Shown: positions 10,669 through 22,819, numbered from the stretch's first letter. The stretch is 64,000 bases of DNA from Dipteronia dyeriana (GCA_032871835.1 CM065302.1:1177094-1241093); one strand, 5' to 3'. Notes: generated by a model not told the origin, from the sequence alone. Numbers and translations: made by a program.

Positions 10669-11790
10669 GTACATCCTACTGGTGCTGTGATAGAAAACAT
10701 GTACATATACATCAAGTACATCCACCAAAGCTTCCAAATAAATCTGAAGCAGGTGCAAACTGCCTGTTACAAGATCTTGGCCATGATAACATACAGTAGA
10801 ATGTCTACACGTCGTGAATGCTAAACTTTGATAGAAACATGCTTTTGAATCCAATATACCTGTAATATTTTACGGATACCGAAAATGATCAAGTACTTGA
10901 TCATGTGGTACTATATCCATACACATAAAATAATAATCACAGGATCTACAAGAAATTATGATCATGAGAATCAGGCAGTTAAGGATGATTAATCAAAAAT
11001 CTGTCAGACAGCTCAATCCAAAAACTTTGAGTAGCTGTTCCATCTCAACTTCAACTTGAACCACTACTCAAATCTACAAATCTAATATATGTTTTCGATG
11101 TGCACGCTACAGATCTAACATATATCTTCTTTTCTCTGTGTGTAATTCCCGTGCGATACAGAAGCTAAGGCCTCAAAGCAGACCTCAAAGCAGAGAGCAA
11201 TGATGTAAATATATTGATCAAGGGAAATGCTATTTCATCCCAATCCCTCCGGGAGGAGTAAGGCTGTATAAATTTGTTCTAAAGTTATTCTTCTTGCATT
11301 TAAAATCAAAATATATGTATACGACATACAAGAAAACACACCGATGCATTATGTGGGTCATCGTCATACCACCCATAGGAGAAGCCTGCAAAGATGCCTT
11401 CAGCTACCATTACGTAAACAAGCATAGCATTCATGCCAATCCACGGTCTAATGGCAGAAACATGTACTTCAAATCCCAAATATCAACCTGCATGACACAA
11501 TATATGCATCGGATCAAATAAAATTAGATGAGAGAATAAAACAAGCTTCCATTCTAGTGGTTACTTGTGCATAATAGTGAACTGCACATATTATGAGATT
11601 GAAAGATAATATATGATTCACATTATTACTGAAATCAGAATACCATGTCAATAGTCTTCGACATGAATCAAGATCTACTATGCACCATTTTGCCAGAACA
11701 TTTGAACCAACCTTCAAATGTAGAAGCGCATGTCCGAAATGCACATGCCTATAATTATAGAGAGAATGATAGATATGGCTGCAATTTAAA
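10669..11790 (-). pseudogene. Decayed HGSNAT-like acetyltransferase gene, inverted copy
   Basis: Three regions on the minus strand match exons of the heparan-alpha-glucosaminide N-acetyltransferase-like family. A piece at about 11716-11787 follows an attgcag acceptor and carries VHFGHALLHLK, with a two-base insertion just before it. A piece at about 11337-11482 reads VDIWDLKYMFLPL, then shifts frame and continues as IGMNAMLVYV and EGIFAGF. A terminal piece at about 10700-10790 is a worn version of the family end (LVTGSL and similar). The order and spacing match the plus-strand copy at 23.1-25.2 kb in reverse, and intron sequence also matches (for example 11100-11165 against 24780-24870). It lacks the N-terminal exons and is clearly non-functional. 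It is more decayed than its partner. Confidence 0.78.
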
Positions 11791-11854
11791 ATATACCCCT
11801 TATTCAGTAAAACACATTTTCTCAAATTTTACACCATACTTCATGAGTTCATGA

Positions 11855-11856
<2 letters not shown>

Positions 11857-11892
<36 letters not shown>
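11857..11892. repeat. (TA)n microsatellite
   Basis: A pure TA dinucleotide run just upstream, on the minus strand, of the last recognisable HGSNAT-like exon. Confidence 0.9.
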
Positions 11893-11896
<4 letters not shown>

Positions 11897-12234
11897 GAAG
11901 TTTAAATAAAATGGTTGAAAGGGAAAGTCCATGCCTCTTAGCACAGAAAGGCTTCCTTTTCAAGAAAGCTTTAGTACATCTTAATGTTCCCTCAAATCCA
12001 TCAATTTTTTTTTTTAAATACATCTGTTTATTTTTGAAATTCATCAACAAATTATTGGATATTTTTGAAAAGAGGAAAAAAAAAGGTCTAAAATTGGACT
12101 TATTGGCCAACAATGTATGTAACCTGATCGACTTGATACTATAAACTCTCCTACCTATTGCATTCTAAGAGATACTATAAATTCAAGGAATATAACTTCA
12201 GAATTATGTTGACATTACTTGATCAGAGTCTGTC

Positions 12235-13110
12235 TAAGATTTCCAGTGAATTGTCCAATCAATATATTCATCAGCATTGCATAGCCAGCTGCAGATAATG
12301 TCAGATAAAATTGCAAAATGTACGTTAGTATAATCCAAATTCAAATGATATATACCATGATAGTTGAATCATGTTAACATTTCAATCCCATATTTTAAAA
12401 ACTATTTTCAGAATTCCTCAGCCTTAGGCACTGAGGCAGCCAGCTCGTGTTTTAACAACAAGGAAGCATGTTCATCAATGAACATTTACAGGTACCAAAG
12501 CAATTATTCTAAAAATTGAAAATTCTCTTTTGACTTTTGCATACAATCTTTGTATGGATTTTTTCTTTCATCAAACTACGAACATTCACAGAGTTCACTA
12601 AAACACGACAAATCCCCATTAAAAGAGATATAATGCAATTCATCCAACAAATAAAAAATTATATAATGCATGGAAGTATGGAACACAATTTTCAACAACT
12701 TATTAAACCAAAACCAATTGCCTCACATATTTTAATACCTACAAGGCTACAACAACAGTATCATCTTGACCAAAATAAAAAACAGAGCAAAAACTCTTCA
12801 CAAGTCACAAGTGACTGAAACTGAAAGTATATATACTCTCCAGTCTCATTCGAGATTCAATTCTCATATGCACCAGCACAATGCAAATTAGAATTCTATT
12901 TCTATTCATACAAACAGAGATAGAGATATAGTTGTGCATACCAGAAGAAAAACAAGTTTGTAGATTTACTTGTTGCGAGGACTGTGGAATTTGGTCAATG
13001 GAAAACTGGGTTGTTTGGGAAGATTCTTGGAGGCGAAGAGCCAGGAGACTTCCATGGCCGTGGATATGACCACATCCTCTTGTGAGCTCAACATCGAATC
13101 CATGTTTTAC
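12235..13110 (-). other. Possible unrecognised exon remnants
   Basis: Two pieces look exon-like but match no family I know. At about 12293 down to 12226 on the minus strand, a good acceptor (ttatctgcag) opens a frame reading AGYAMLMNILIGQFTGNLRQ, which ends near a gtaatg donor-like site. At about 13110 down to 12970, a frame starting MDSMLSSQEDVV runs 45 codons to a stop, with a caa|gtaaat donor-like site across that stop. They could be the start of a gene whose remainder is lost, or chance. They precede the decayed HGSNAT-like exons but do not match that family's known N-terminus. Confidence 0.25.
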
Positions 13111-13653
13111 GGCAGAACAAAAAGTACAAGGAATGCTAGTATGGTGGTTTTCGACATTTAAGCGATAATTTATTTCACTTATATGAAAAAGAAAATCCCC
13201 AAATTTGAACATATAATTCAGATTTTCTTCTCATACAATCCCTAAAACACAAAACAATCTTAAAACCTATATAAATAAAAGAGCAAAAGCAACTTGAAAA
13301 TGAAATGGAGATAGATAGAGAAAGAATAAAGTCGGCTTATTTCTTAAATTTAACAATTTTAATTACAGCAAAATAGTAACCAAAAACAAAAGGAAAATAT
13401 CATACAAAATACGTATATGCTGCTCAATTTTTTACATATGCTAATGAAAAATTGTAAAAATCAGAACATATATAAATATGATATATAGTATGCATTAAAA
13501 ATAAGAAAGCAAGATCAAACACAACAAAACAAGTTACAAGCCACAGCAGAAAGAACAAAGGTACAAAATAAAAAATTTATAAACGAAAATAAATTTACAT
13601 GTAATATTAACCTGATAAGAAACTTTTGGCCTCTTGCCCTGTCAGAATCAGAA

Positions 13654-14025
13654 TCAGAGGAAGTTCTCCACATCCAGGTAAACAGGCTCTCCTTGATAAG
13701 TAACATTGCTTGTCCTGGTTACCTGAATCTGCAATTCTCCAACTTGGCGCCCATAAATGGTGACTTTATCGCCAGCTGCAAGACGTTTAGCTCGAGCAAA
13801 TTTAACCCACCCCACTGTAAACACGGGATTTGCTCGTTTTCCACTGGGCCGGGTGTAGTACCAGAATGTCCACACATGTTCTCTTGAATCCGTGACCTCT
13901 AAATCTATAAAATTTCTTCCTTGCGGAATCGGGATTTGCTGAAGAATCTCGGTTGGAAGTGCAGGTTTTGTAGTAATATCATAATTGGTGAGGAGCTTAG
14001 TGATCTTGATTGGCTGCTTAGACAT
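13654..14025 (-). CDS. Small single-domain B3 DNA-binding protein (copy 2)
   Basis: An intact 123-residue single-exon frame, paralogous to the B3 gene at 210-578. The landmarks are LTNYDIT near residues 12-18, LPTEILQQIPIPQG near 23-36, VTDSREHVWTFWYYTRPSG near 44-62, VGWVKFARAKRL near 71-82 and AGDKVTIYGRQ near 84-94, ending LDVENFL. Like copy 1 it is a minimal nuclear B3 protein with no other domain. Upstream, both copies share aagcttggta about 50-65 bases before the start, and here the complement gives gctttatatttcc, a TATA-like site. The two frames differ mainly outside the core B3 strands and by one inserted residue. Both staying open suggests that both were under selection until recently. 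Target genes are unknown. Confidence 0.8.
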   Translation of the reverse strand: MSKQPIKITKLLTNYDITTKPALPTEILQQIPIPQGRNFIDLEVTDSREHVWTFWYYTRPSGKRANPVFTVGWVKFARAKRLAAGDKVTIYGRQVGELQIQVTRTSNVTYQGEPVYLDVENFL

Positions 14026-14560
14026 GTTATAATTCTCGAATATTTGGTATATATCAAAGTAGGAAATATAAAGCTTGGTAACGTAGGCTAGCTACTTTAC
14101 GGCTGCTATTATTCCATATGCAGCCTTCTCTCTTTGAACTTTTAATTGTGACGTAAACCTTCATGCACTAGTACACTACTCCACTCCACTCCACTCCTCT
14201 TACTATAATTGTTATTTTATTTTTATCTATGGCTTGTTGTACACCGGTGACTCGAATTGAATCAGAGATATTGTCCGGTTGAACAAGTGTTTTGTATCAC
14301 CGGATCATGTTGGTAGATGGTGCAGTTTTCTTATTTCTAAATATGCAATTTTCAGGAAACGAAACTAGCTATTTTATGGTCAAATATACATTACAGAATT
14401 TGATATTATGTTTTCATGTTCAAAAATTCTTCAGATTATCACTCTTTTTTGTTTGAATGGCCACAGCCAGAGATATTATTGATTAAAATCAGAATAAACA
14501 ATATGCTGAATAAAAGAAGGACAATCATCAATTAGTTGTTATCAAGCAGCGCACTATGAC

Positions 14561-14650
14561 TTCTTTGATTCATTTTTTAGTACCGTGTATTAGTAGTGTA
14601 TTACATAAGGTACACTACTAATACACGGTACTAAAAAATGAATCAAAGAA
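14561..14650. repeat. Perfect 40-bp inverted repeat (hairpin)
   Basis: Bases 14561-14600 are exactly complementary to 14611-14650, with a 10-base loop (ttacataagg). The arm starts ttctttgattcatttt and ends ttagtagtgta. There is no mismatch or bulge, and pairing stops abruptly at the outer ends. It lies about 540 bases upstream of B3 copy 2. It may be a tiny fold-back transposon, a hairpin RNA source, or a very recent inverted duplication. Confidence 0.92.
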
Positions 14651-16263
14651 TGTCGACATTTGAAAAACCGTCAAAAAAATACCGACTTGTTCATGGAATT
14701 GATCGAAATGCAGATGTCATAAAATTTGTTTGGAAATACTACTTTAAAAGAAGAAAAATCAAACATTATATATATGGTGGTTGGCTTTTTATCTAATATT
14801 ATTTGTGTATATATTTTCTCAACTCGCTAGTGACAATTTCATGTGGTGCAGTTTCATTTTTACTATTCACAGTGCACAATTGTTAGCAAAGTTTGTGGTC
14901 TCGTGAATATGTGGGATTAGATAAGTCATAATCAAATTAAATCAATCCAAGTATTTGATTAATTAAAGAAACAAATGGTTTAAATATAAGGAGAGGAAAA
15001 TGACACCAAAATTGAATCCGTTTTCACTTTCAAAGACTATCTTTGAGAAGTAGTACTATATATAAGATATACATGCATTATTTATGAATTTTGAAAATAT
15101 ATCAAATTCAATTCATTACTCGTAAATCAACTCTGAAACTATATTGAATGCAATTATTGAAATTCTTTATGTTATGTCTTCCTCATGTAGAGTCAATATA
15201 TTTACATGCAATTGTTCACAATCAAGTAATATTTACATGCACAATCAAGTAATATTAAGCATTTTATTGAAGTAATATTAAGCATTTTATTGAAAGTTTT
15301 GTCAACCTTGAAATGAAATTGTAGCTGTGATACTGTCAAGTGTCAACGAGTTACAAAGTGATTAGCGAATATTATGTGATTAGCAGGCCTCAAAAGAAAT
15401 AAGAAAAAAAAAACTGTGGATATTATATTATTATGTGATTAGCAAGCCTCAAAAGAAATAAGAAAAAAAAAAACTGTGGATATTATATTATTTTGGAATC
15501 TGCAGATGTGGACTCTTACGAGAATCTAAGGTGTTTGATGTCGTCATTCTGCTGACAAAATTGATCTAGTGTTTTGAAAGTGATGCCCTAACCATATAAA
15601 CATTCCTGCATGCATAAAAAAAAGTGATCATTTTGTGACTGATTTACGAAAGTGGGTATCATATGTCCAAAGTCCAAACAATGATGAATTAACCGATCAA
15701 ACAATCTGATTTCAAAAGCAATTAAGGGTTTTATAATACGATTCTTGCTATCAGATTTTATCAAGCCTCGTAATTATAATCATATATAACCATGTCTAGT
15801 AGGAATTAAACCAAACTTAATTTCAGTAGGATAATAATTTGTAAGTTAATCTAGTTATATTTCATAATTCAAGTTAGACTAGATTATCTGAATTATAGTA
15901 GGATTTGGAATATGGATTAGTCCTGATCAAGTTGAATTATTCCAACAACTTAAAAACATAAGTTGAACCAAAATTTCAACAACAAAACTCAATAAAAATT
16001 CAGGACAAAGAATTGGTTTAATATTTCTATAAAATTATTATAAAAAAAAAATTCTTCTTAAAGTTGAAGTTAATTACACTAAAACATCTTCACCTAATCA
16101 CAAGTGAAAACTATGTGGTGAAGGTTCATATATGTTTTGAGTGTTCTCATAGATATTCATTCCAATCAATCAAGTAATCAATTAATTATATATCATAAGT
16201 GAGTTTGTATATACTTATATATCAGGGGTTTGTATATAATTATATATCAAGTGAAAAATATGT
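14651..16263. other. Gene-free AT-rich stretch
   Basis: No frame with a recognisable domain was found. Minor local repeats include a doubled aagtaatattaagcattttattga near 15233-15295 and the duplication listed at 15371. Confidence 0.5.
15371..15489. repeat. Tandem duplication, 59-base unit
   Basis: Two adjacent copies of attatgtgattagca, then cctcaaaagaaataagaaa, then aactgtggatattat start at 15371 and 15430. They differ by one substitution and one base in the poly-A run, so the event is recent. Confidence 0.88.
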
Positions 16264-16395
16264 GGTGAAATTTCTTTATTGCACATTGGACTATTCCAAT
16301 AAAGCTACCGCATTTGTTTCAACCATAAGCAACTAATTTGTTTAGTTTCAATTTGTTATAATGAATTACTTGAAAATTTTGTCAAATGATCAGGC
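16264..16395 (+). repeat. Direct copy of part of duplicate Y
   Basis: This matches 2130-2255 in the same orientation: attggactattccaataaa, ctaccgcattt and tttagtttcaatttgttata. It lies directly downstream of the stop of the third B3 remnant, which suggests that it travelled with B3 sequence. Confidence 0.7.
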
Positions 16396-16415
16396 AGGTA
16401 AGAGGCTCGGCGCCG

Positions 16416-16535
16416 TTAAAAGTCATTGTTTGCCTTTTCACCCTCAGTAGTGTACTCTATCTTCAGTTGTCCATCACCAGCTCTAACTTGATGTCCATAA
16501 AACCTGAACTCATCGCCGACTAGGAGACGTGATTG
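16416..16535 (-). pseudogene. B3-domain C-terminal fragment
   Basis: On the minus strand a frame reads SRLLVGDEFRFYGHQV followed by GDGQLKIEY and a stop at 16416-16418. This is the last strand region of a B3 domain, equivalent to KRLAAGDKVTIYGRQVGELQIQ in copy 2. Just upstream the frame meets a stop (tga near 16540), and the N-terminal half is not recognisable in the next 150 bases. It is a broken third B3 gene beside the intact copy 2, with ends more diverged than copies 1 and 2 are from each other. Confidence 0.72.
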
Positions 16536-17434
16536 TACTCATCCAAAGGGGTTTTTTCGTCTATAGCAACTGATTGGTCGTTATCAAAAAACTAGATTAG
16601 AAAGGCAAATGGTACGTATGATTTATTAAAGAAGGCCTTTTCACCAAGCCAGACATGTTTTGTCATGAGGAACAGAAAGGACAAAATAAAACCCCACGAT
16701 TATGTGCATATACCGTGATCACGGTAATCGGAGATGATGCGGAATATTATTTGTATGACACAAAATCAATTGGTACTTGAGTTATTTTACTCCTTTTTTT
16801 AAGAAATATTTGTTGGGACACAACAAATGGTGAAGGAAAGTAGAAGAAGAATATAATTGTTTATACCAGAAAATGTAAATAACAATTTTGAAGGTACCAT
16901 AAATTTATTCTTTCAATAATCTACTGTAATTAAATAACAATAAATAATAAAGAAAATAAATAATGCAGTAAAACTAAAATACTGACTTGATAAGTAGGTA
17001 AAGGTTTATAAATGGTTGTAATGTCCTAAAACAGTATTTCACCTCCTCTCTTGTGCTTGAAGTTCTACAGGTGACTGTTTCCCAGGATACAACTATTTGT
17101 ATTCTAATTTCTAGCACTAGAAATTAGAACCCTAGCGAACTTTGTATATTTCCTCTCAATGCAGTATACTTATTTTTTATGCCGATAAACTAACTAAAAA
17201 AAACTTCTATCAAATTCTTCTTAAAACTCTTGTATTTTGGAATGAGTTTCATTCCAATTTATTAACTCAAATGTATCTCTTGGTTAATACACATCTTTTG
17301 GAAGAGTTGCATATCTCTTGATGAAAAGACACGATTTTCTAGGGAATTAACATGACTCTTGAATTCTATTCAAAATTCCAACAATATTTTACTCCTTATC
17401 AATTCATGAAAGAGAAAATGAAAGAGAAACTAAC
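16536..17434. other. No gene seen
   Basis: Some of this may be decayed B3 5' sequence, but no residue pattern can be supported. No RNA gene or transposon end is visible. Confidence 0.4.
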
Positions 17435-17612
17435 CAATAAAGCTACCGCAGTTTTACCTCTCCAATAAGCTCTGCTAATTCACTAGAACTTAATATTTTT
17501 TTTTACTGTTTAAACTAAACAAAAAGATTAATAACATCAATTGTAGCCGTGGAAACTTGTAGAGATGAGCAAATTGTACTGTTTAGCTTTAATTAATTAA
17601 CTAGTGTATGAG
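17435..17612 (-). repeat. Inverted copy of part of duplicate Y
   Basis: The reverse complement matches 1960-2150: ttgctcatctctac, gtttccac, ttattaatctttt, then gaggtaaaac and ggtagctttatt. With the copy at 16264, the two halves of duplicate Y flank about 1 kb here in opposite orientations, whereas at 2 kb they are contiguous. Confidence 0.7.
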
Positions 17613-19869
17613 CCATTTTTTTTTAACTTTAGTAATTCTCCGTTTCTTTTTCTCTCTTTATTGCGAACCAATCACCGAAGAATAAAAGAGAAGTTTGAAA
17701 ACTTTATACAATTACTCGTTGAAGGTATACGATTTTAAGAGAAGTTTGTTTAACTTGTCTTCATTATATATGTCTCTCTATCATATATAACGAAGGTACA
17801 TGATTTTGAACAATTACGCATTAATATTTGTTTTACTTGATTTGTATACTGCTGCCTCGTCTTGTTCACTATTTAGCTGCAAGTTATCTTCTGCAATATT
17901 TTGTTCTACCATGATGAAAATTCATTATAAAACATAGAAATTTTAATCTTGGGGACACTAATTACTACACATATTTTTATATTTTAATTCTTTTGGACCT
18001 TCGACCAAATTAAATTATGGATTTGAACAATTGAAACTAAATATTCAACAACAAAAAAACAAAGAAAAAAATATATATGATATAACACACTTTCATAGTT
18101 TTATAATCTCATGTTAGTTGCACTTGAGCTGAACGTAAGAGTGGAAGATGATCGAAGAAAGAATAACTAAAGGATTCTAGTGGCCTGAGTTCATCTGGAC
18201 AGAGTTTGGACAAGCAAATAAGCTTTTTTATAGGCTTTCTAGGAGAGGATATATGTTGATTCTGATAAACGTTTTCAAGTGGTTGAGTTATTGTGGAAGT
18301 GTAACCGAGTCAAACAGTTATTCAAAGAGGGTATATCGAGTCGACTTATGCTGGATGGGCTTAAACCGGATCCAATACGAACTAGGTTAGGCTTTAAGTA
18401 TTGAGTCTAGAGACCATTTTTGGCTAACGGTACGAGTCATTAGGTCAAGTTTTTATCGTTAAAAATTTTCAAAAAAAATCTAATTTATTGGATTTTAATT
18501 CTTTATTCAATAATAAATAAAAAAACATTCAACAACAACAAAACCTCATTTAAATATTGAACACTTCAACCATAGTTTCATTTTCACTTAATTTTACATG
18601 AGCAAAATACATTTTACACAAACATTTATCATCATTCTAAAATATATTATACACATCTACACTAATTTCCTGAACACATCCAAAATTAACTGGTTCATAG
18701 AATTGTGCAGTTGAAGCAATAGGTCCCATCAAATCCAGCAGATACCACTTTTTCTACTTGATTTGCATAAATAATTTAAGGGTTAATATCATTTGGATAC
18801 CGAAAGATTCATTATTTAAACAAGTTTGTTTTTTTAATAAAGTTTTCCCTGACTTTTGAAAAGTATATCAAATAGATCCCTTTGACATTTTTTTAACGAT
18901 CAAACATGACAGAAAATGTATATTGTCTCTTTTACCCCTGAATACCATATTAATGGTTGAAATGTCTATTTTACCCTTTAAGCACCCAGAGCCCAAAACA
19001 AAATTGAAAAACATTATCTTTTCTAGAAAAAAAAACTTGAATTAAAACAACAAAAAATCATCCTTCAAAAAATTTGAAACAGATGAAGACCATTAATGGT
19101 GATCTGAGGTGGAGGTAAGATTTTTCTGAGATTGTTCTTCGCTACATTTTCTCTTGTCTCGTCAGAGATTATTCTTTGTTTTTTGCTTTCTCATATTCTC
19201 CTTTTCTTTCACTTCCTAGTCTCATAAAATACAACCTATAATCTTTGGATCAAACACGCTTAAGAATACAAGACCATTTATTTAAAAAAAAAAAAAAACA
19301 CCAGACCATTATTCTTGAAGAACATCATAAACAACAAGAGGTAGAGATATTCATACAAAAGACTTCCAACCACGTTCCCAGAATCCCTAATCTTCAAATC
19401 CCTAAAATTCTCTCGCCTGATATAACTCCCCAAACAAATGGTTGCAAGTCGGAGCTGCCACCGGAGTCGACGGTTTTGTGTTTTGCGTTTGGATTTTGAA
19501 GTTGAATTGGTTGCAAGCCTCTTCTCTGTTGTGTTTTACGTTTGAGATATTGGAATTTCAAAAAAAAAAAATAACGAAACTACACAAAACTGTGACGTTT
19601 TAGGCATAAATCGGTCAACTTCGGTTTGACCGACCAGGCGGGGCCTTGTTCCGATTGGCAACTTACTCCAACTAGGCGGCAACTGCACCCTTTCCGCCTA
19701 AGGTGGCCGACTCCACTGAAATCGTGACGGTTGGGAAAATTTCTGTAAATCATATAAGAGAAATGTGAGATCGTAAAGAAACAATCATTGATGATATATT
19801 TTTATACACAATAGCGTTACTGAAATTATAAATGATAATTATGATATTCATAATATCAAAGATTGTAAA
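17613..19869. other. Gene-free stretch with scattered repeat debris
   Basis: No supported gene. The segment from about 18780 to 19560 looks like transposon debris (gggttaatatcatttggatacc, poly-A runs), with a short lysine-rich frame at 19245-19499 that has no domain. A GC-richer island lies at about 19610-19730. Nothing can be named. Confidence 0.4.
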
Positions 19870-21180
19870 TAAAAGGCAAGAAATGCCCATATGAAAAGAA
19901 ACAATTCAAGAAGAATTGACTTCATAAGCCAAATATAAAGTGTTTAGACCAATAGTACTCCAGACACCTGGAGACGTCAAACTAGTTGGATACTAATGGA
20001 TTTTTATATGGAAACGTAATGAGAAAAACGAGATCGTGAGATATGAGACACGACTCGTAGTACAAGATTTCTCACATAAACTTGGTACTCAAAGTATTGA
20101 ATATGATTACGTTCCAAATTTTTGATAAAATTGGTTGCCTTTGAAAGGTTTAAAATACGTCTTTTAGACGTAGTAATCATTTATCTATATGATTCACTCA
20201 ATGCAGATATATGTGTCAGCTTAGCAATCAAGAAGATTGCTTCAAAAGAATTTTTATCAGAGAGAACGTCCCATCAGGGGGAGCATATCAAATGAAGTAT
20301 ATTAATTATATTGGGGGTATATGTGCATTGTACTCCTTTCCTTCCAATCACGGTTTTTATCTCATTGGATTTTCCAGATAAGGTTTTAATAAGGCAACTA
20401 TCTAAGCACACCAAAAAATCATTTGATCTATAAAGATCATCATAAATATTACATTAATCTAGTCAATCATCATATATATGTTGTCTTGATCAAAAAGATT
20501 ATTTTGTAAATATTACTTTGATCTTACTAATCATCGTATATATGTTACATTGATCCAGAAAAATCGTCATAAATATTACTTTGATCCGGCAAATCAATGG
20601 ATATCATCGTTATGGTTTTTATCCCACTAGGTTTTTCCTAGCAAAGTATAAATGTGAGAAATGTTTTGAAGAAAACAATAATTCTGAACATATGTACATT
20701 ATGCTCTTTTTCCCTTCGATCAAGTTTTATCCTGTTAGTTTTTTTTTACAAGGTTTTTAATTAGATAGTTCTAAGAACGTCTAACATAACACGATCCAAA
20801 AGATCCTTGTATATATTTTATCGAGGTTTTTCTCCCACTAAAATTTTCCTACCAAATTAAAATACCGGTGGTGAAAATCCAATAACAAGTGGCTTTATCA
20901 CCCCACTTGTTAGACCAACAATATATTTGCCGCTTAAAGAAGGATTTGCTTGGATCTTAACAGCCAAGTCTTTGGTGTGCGGTGGCAAGAAAAATTGCTA
21001 TAAACTCCCCTCTTTCCTACCTATATATATGTTCTCATTTCATTTGTAAAGTTCGGTTGATCAGTTGATGCTTTCAATATCAATAAATCAGATTATATAA
21101 TTCTCTCAACTCTGTTATGTGATATCTCTCGTCTCTCTCGTCTCTATTTTTCTTTATTTATTTAATTTATTATTCATTTG
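19870..21180 (+). mobile_element. Internally deleted copia element, RT stub plus 3' end
   Basis: At about 19965-20215 a broken frame carries the copia reverse transcriptase start: VGY-stop-WIFIWKRNEKNEIV, then RYETRLVVQDFS and a degraded DVVIIYLYDSL. The rest of pol is missing. At about 20268 the text jumps to catcagggggagcata, the polypurine-like border usual before copia 3' ends. The next 900 bases have the wording common to such 3' regions (gtttttatctcattggattttcc, repeated about every 240 bases) and an LTR-like tail with ctatatatatg and aataaa near 21020-21090. Many stops make it dead. Confidence 0.72.
20395..20605. repeat. Degenerate tandem repeat in copia 3' region
   Basis: Units of about 60-75 bases repeat tttgatc, cgtcataaatattac and catcatatatatgtt with several differences. 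They lie in the 3' untranslated region of the copia remnant. Confidence 0.5.
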
Positions 21181-21207
21181 AGTTACAATATATATATATA
21201 TATAATA

Positions 21208-21558
21208 ATAATAATAAATTACACCAAACTTCTTTGAGGTTTGTTCTTCTACACAGAGAAATAATTTTACTGTCAATTGACACTCATCTCTTCTACCATT
21301 AGGGTTTGACCGTTAAATATCAGAGTTGATCGTTCCAAAATCAGAAAAGACAGAAATACCTTTAATTCATCAAAAATCTTAAAAAACTAATTACACAAAA
21401 CTCTCCCGAGGTTTGTTATTTTACACACAGAAACAATTTTATTGGTAATTGACATTCACATCCCCTTCGTTAGTCAAAGTTGGTCAAATTAAACTGTAGA
21501 CAAATTTGACTATCAAAACTAATGATAGTTTAGTCATTTGAATTTTTTTAAATATATG

Positions 21559-21594
<36 letters not shown>

Positions 21595-22797
21595 ATTGAA
21601 TAAATATTTTAACATGAAGATTTTTTAAGGTATTTTAAAATGAAGATTAAGTGAAAAAAAAACTGTTTTTAAAATTAAGATTTATTTTTTGATAGAAAAT
21701 TAAAATTAATTGAAAATGAAGAATTAAAAAAATGGAATTTTTCATTAAAAAATGGGACAACCCAATCTAATTTAAATGAAATTGAAATTATTATTTTTTT
21801 TCAAAAAAAATCGGAATACCTTTAACAGTTCGATAGTTCCACAAACAATACGAACCATAATCCCTTCCTAATTTGTTCGATCTCTTCCAAGAGAGATTGA
21901 GCTAGATTGAGCAAGTTTGCCAGTTTGCCAGTTTGCCAGTTCCAACAACAACTTAAACCACAATTCCTATATATTTTGTTTTTAATTTTTTTCAATTTAT
22001 TAAAAAACTTAAAACTTTTAACTCTATTTCTTTAGAAAACATATATATTCTTTCTTTTTTATAAATAGATTTTTAGCCTTTTTCCTCTCTTTTTTAATAA
22101 ATTGCATCATATTAGGAAGAGATTGTGATTTGTGTTATTTGTGGAACTGGCGAACTGACTTCATTTTGGGAAGAAATCTGACTCAATCTTTCATGGAGGA
22201 GATCGAACAAATTAGGAAGGGATTGTGATTTGTGTTGTTGATGGAACTGGCGAACTATTAAAGACATTAAGATTTTTTTTTTAATTCTTTTGTTTATTTG
22301 AATTTTTTTAAGGGATTTTTTTTTTTCAATTCTTAATTTTCAATTAATCTTATTTTTATTTATAAAAAAAATCTTAATTTTAAAAACAGTTTTCTTTTAT
22401 TCAATTAATCTTCATTTTAAAATACGTTAAAAAAATCTTCATATAAAAATATTTATTCAGTTTTTTAAAATTTGATATATTTAAAATGCTTCAAATGACT
22501 AAAATATCCTTAGTTTTGATAGTCAAAATTGGTCTACAATTTAATCAACTTTGACAAACAATAAAGGGGTGAGTGCCATTTATTAATAAAGTTGTTTTTG
22601 TGTATAAAACAGCAAATCTCAGAGGAGTTTTGCATAATTAGTTATTGTAGATTGTTAGTGAAACAAGGGTATTTTTGTATTTTATCATTTTTTAACGATC
22701 CATCTCATATTTACGGTCAAACGCTAATGGTAGAGAAAATTGGTATCAATTAACGATAAAGTTGTTATCTCGTATAAAAGAGTTCGTATAATTTGTT
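21208..22797. mobile_element. 1.6-kb fold-back element with about 700-bp arms
   Basis: Nearly the whole segment is one imperfect inverted repeat. Left-arm blocks pair in reverse order with right-arm blocks: aattacaccaaactt with the complement near 22780; ccattagggtttgaccgt with 22712-22730; ctaattacacaaaactc with 22630-22645; gacaaatttgactatcaaaac with 22515-22535; and gttcgatctcttcc with 22198-22211. Inside each arm a roughly 180-base unit occurs twice. The centre lies near 22000. It has no coding frame. The layout fits a fold-back or Mutator-like non-autonomous element; target duplications were not identified. Confidence 0.75.
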
Positions 22798-22819
22798 ATA
22801 TATATATATGCACGCAGCA

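Noticed and set aside
19245..19499. An 84-residue lysine- and glutamine-rich frame
   Set aside because: It contains a poly-A encoded lysine run, lacks any domain and sits in transposon debris.
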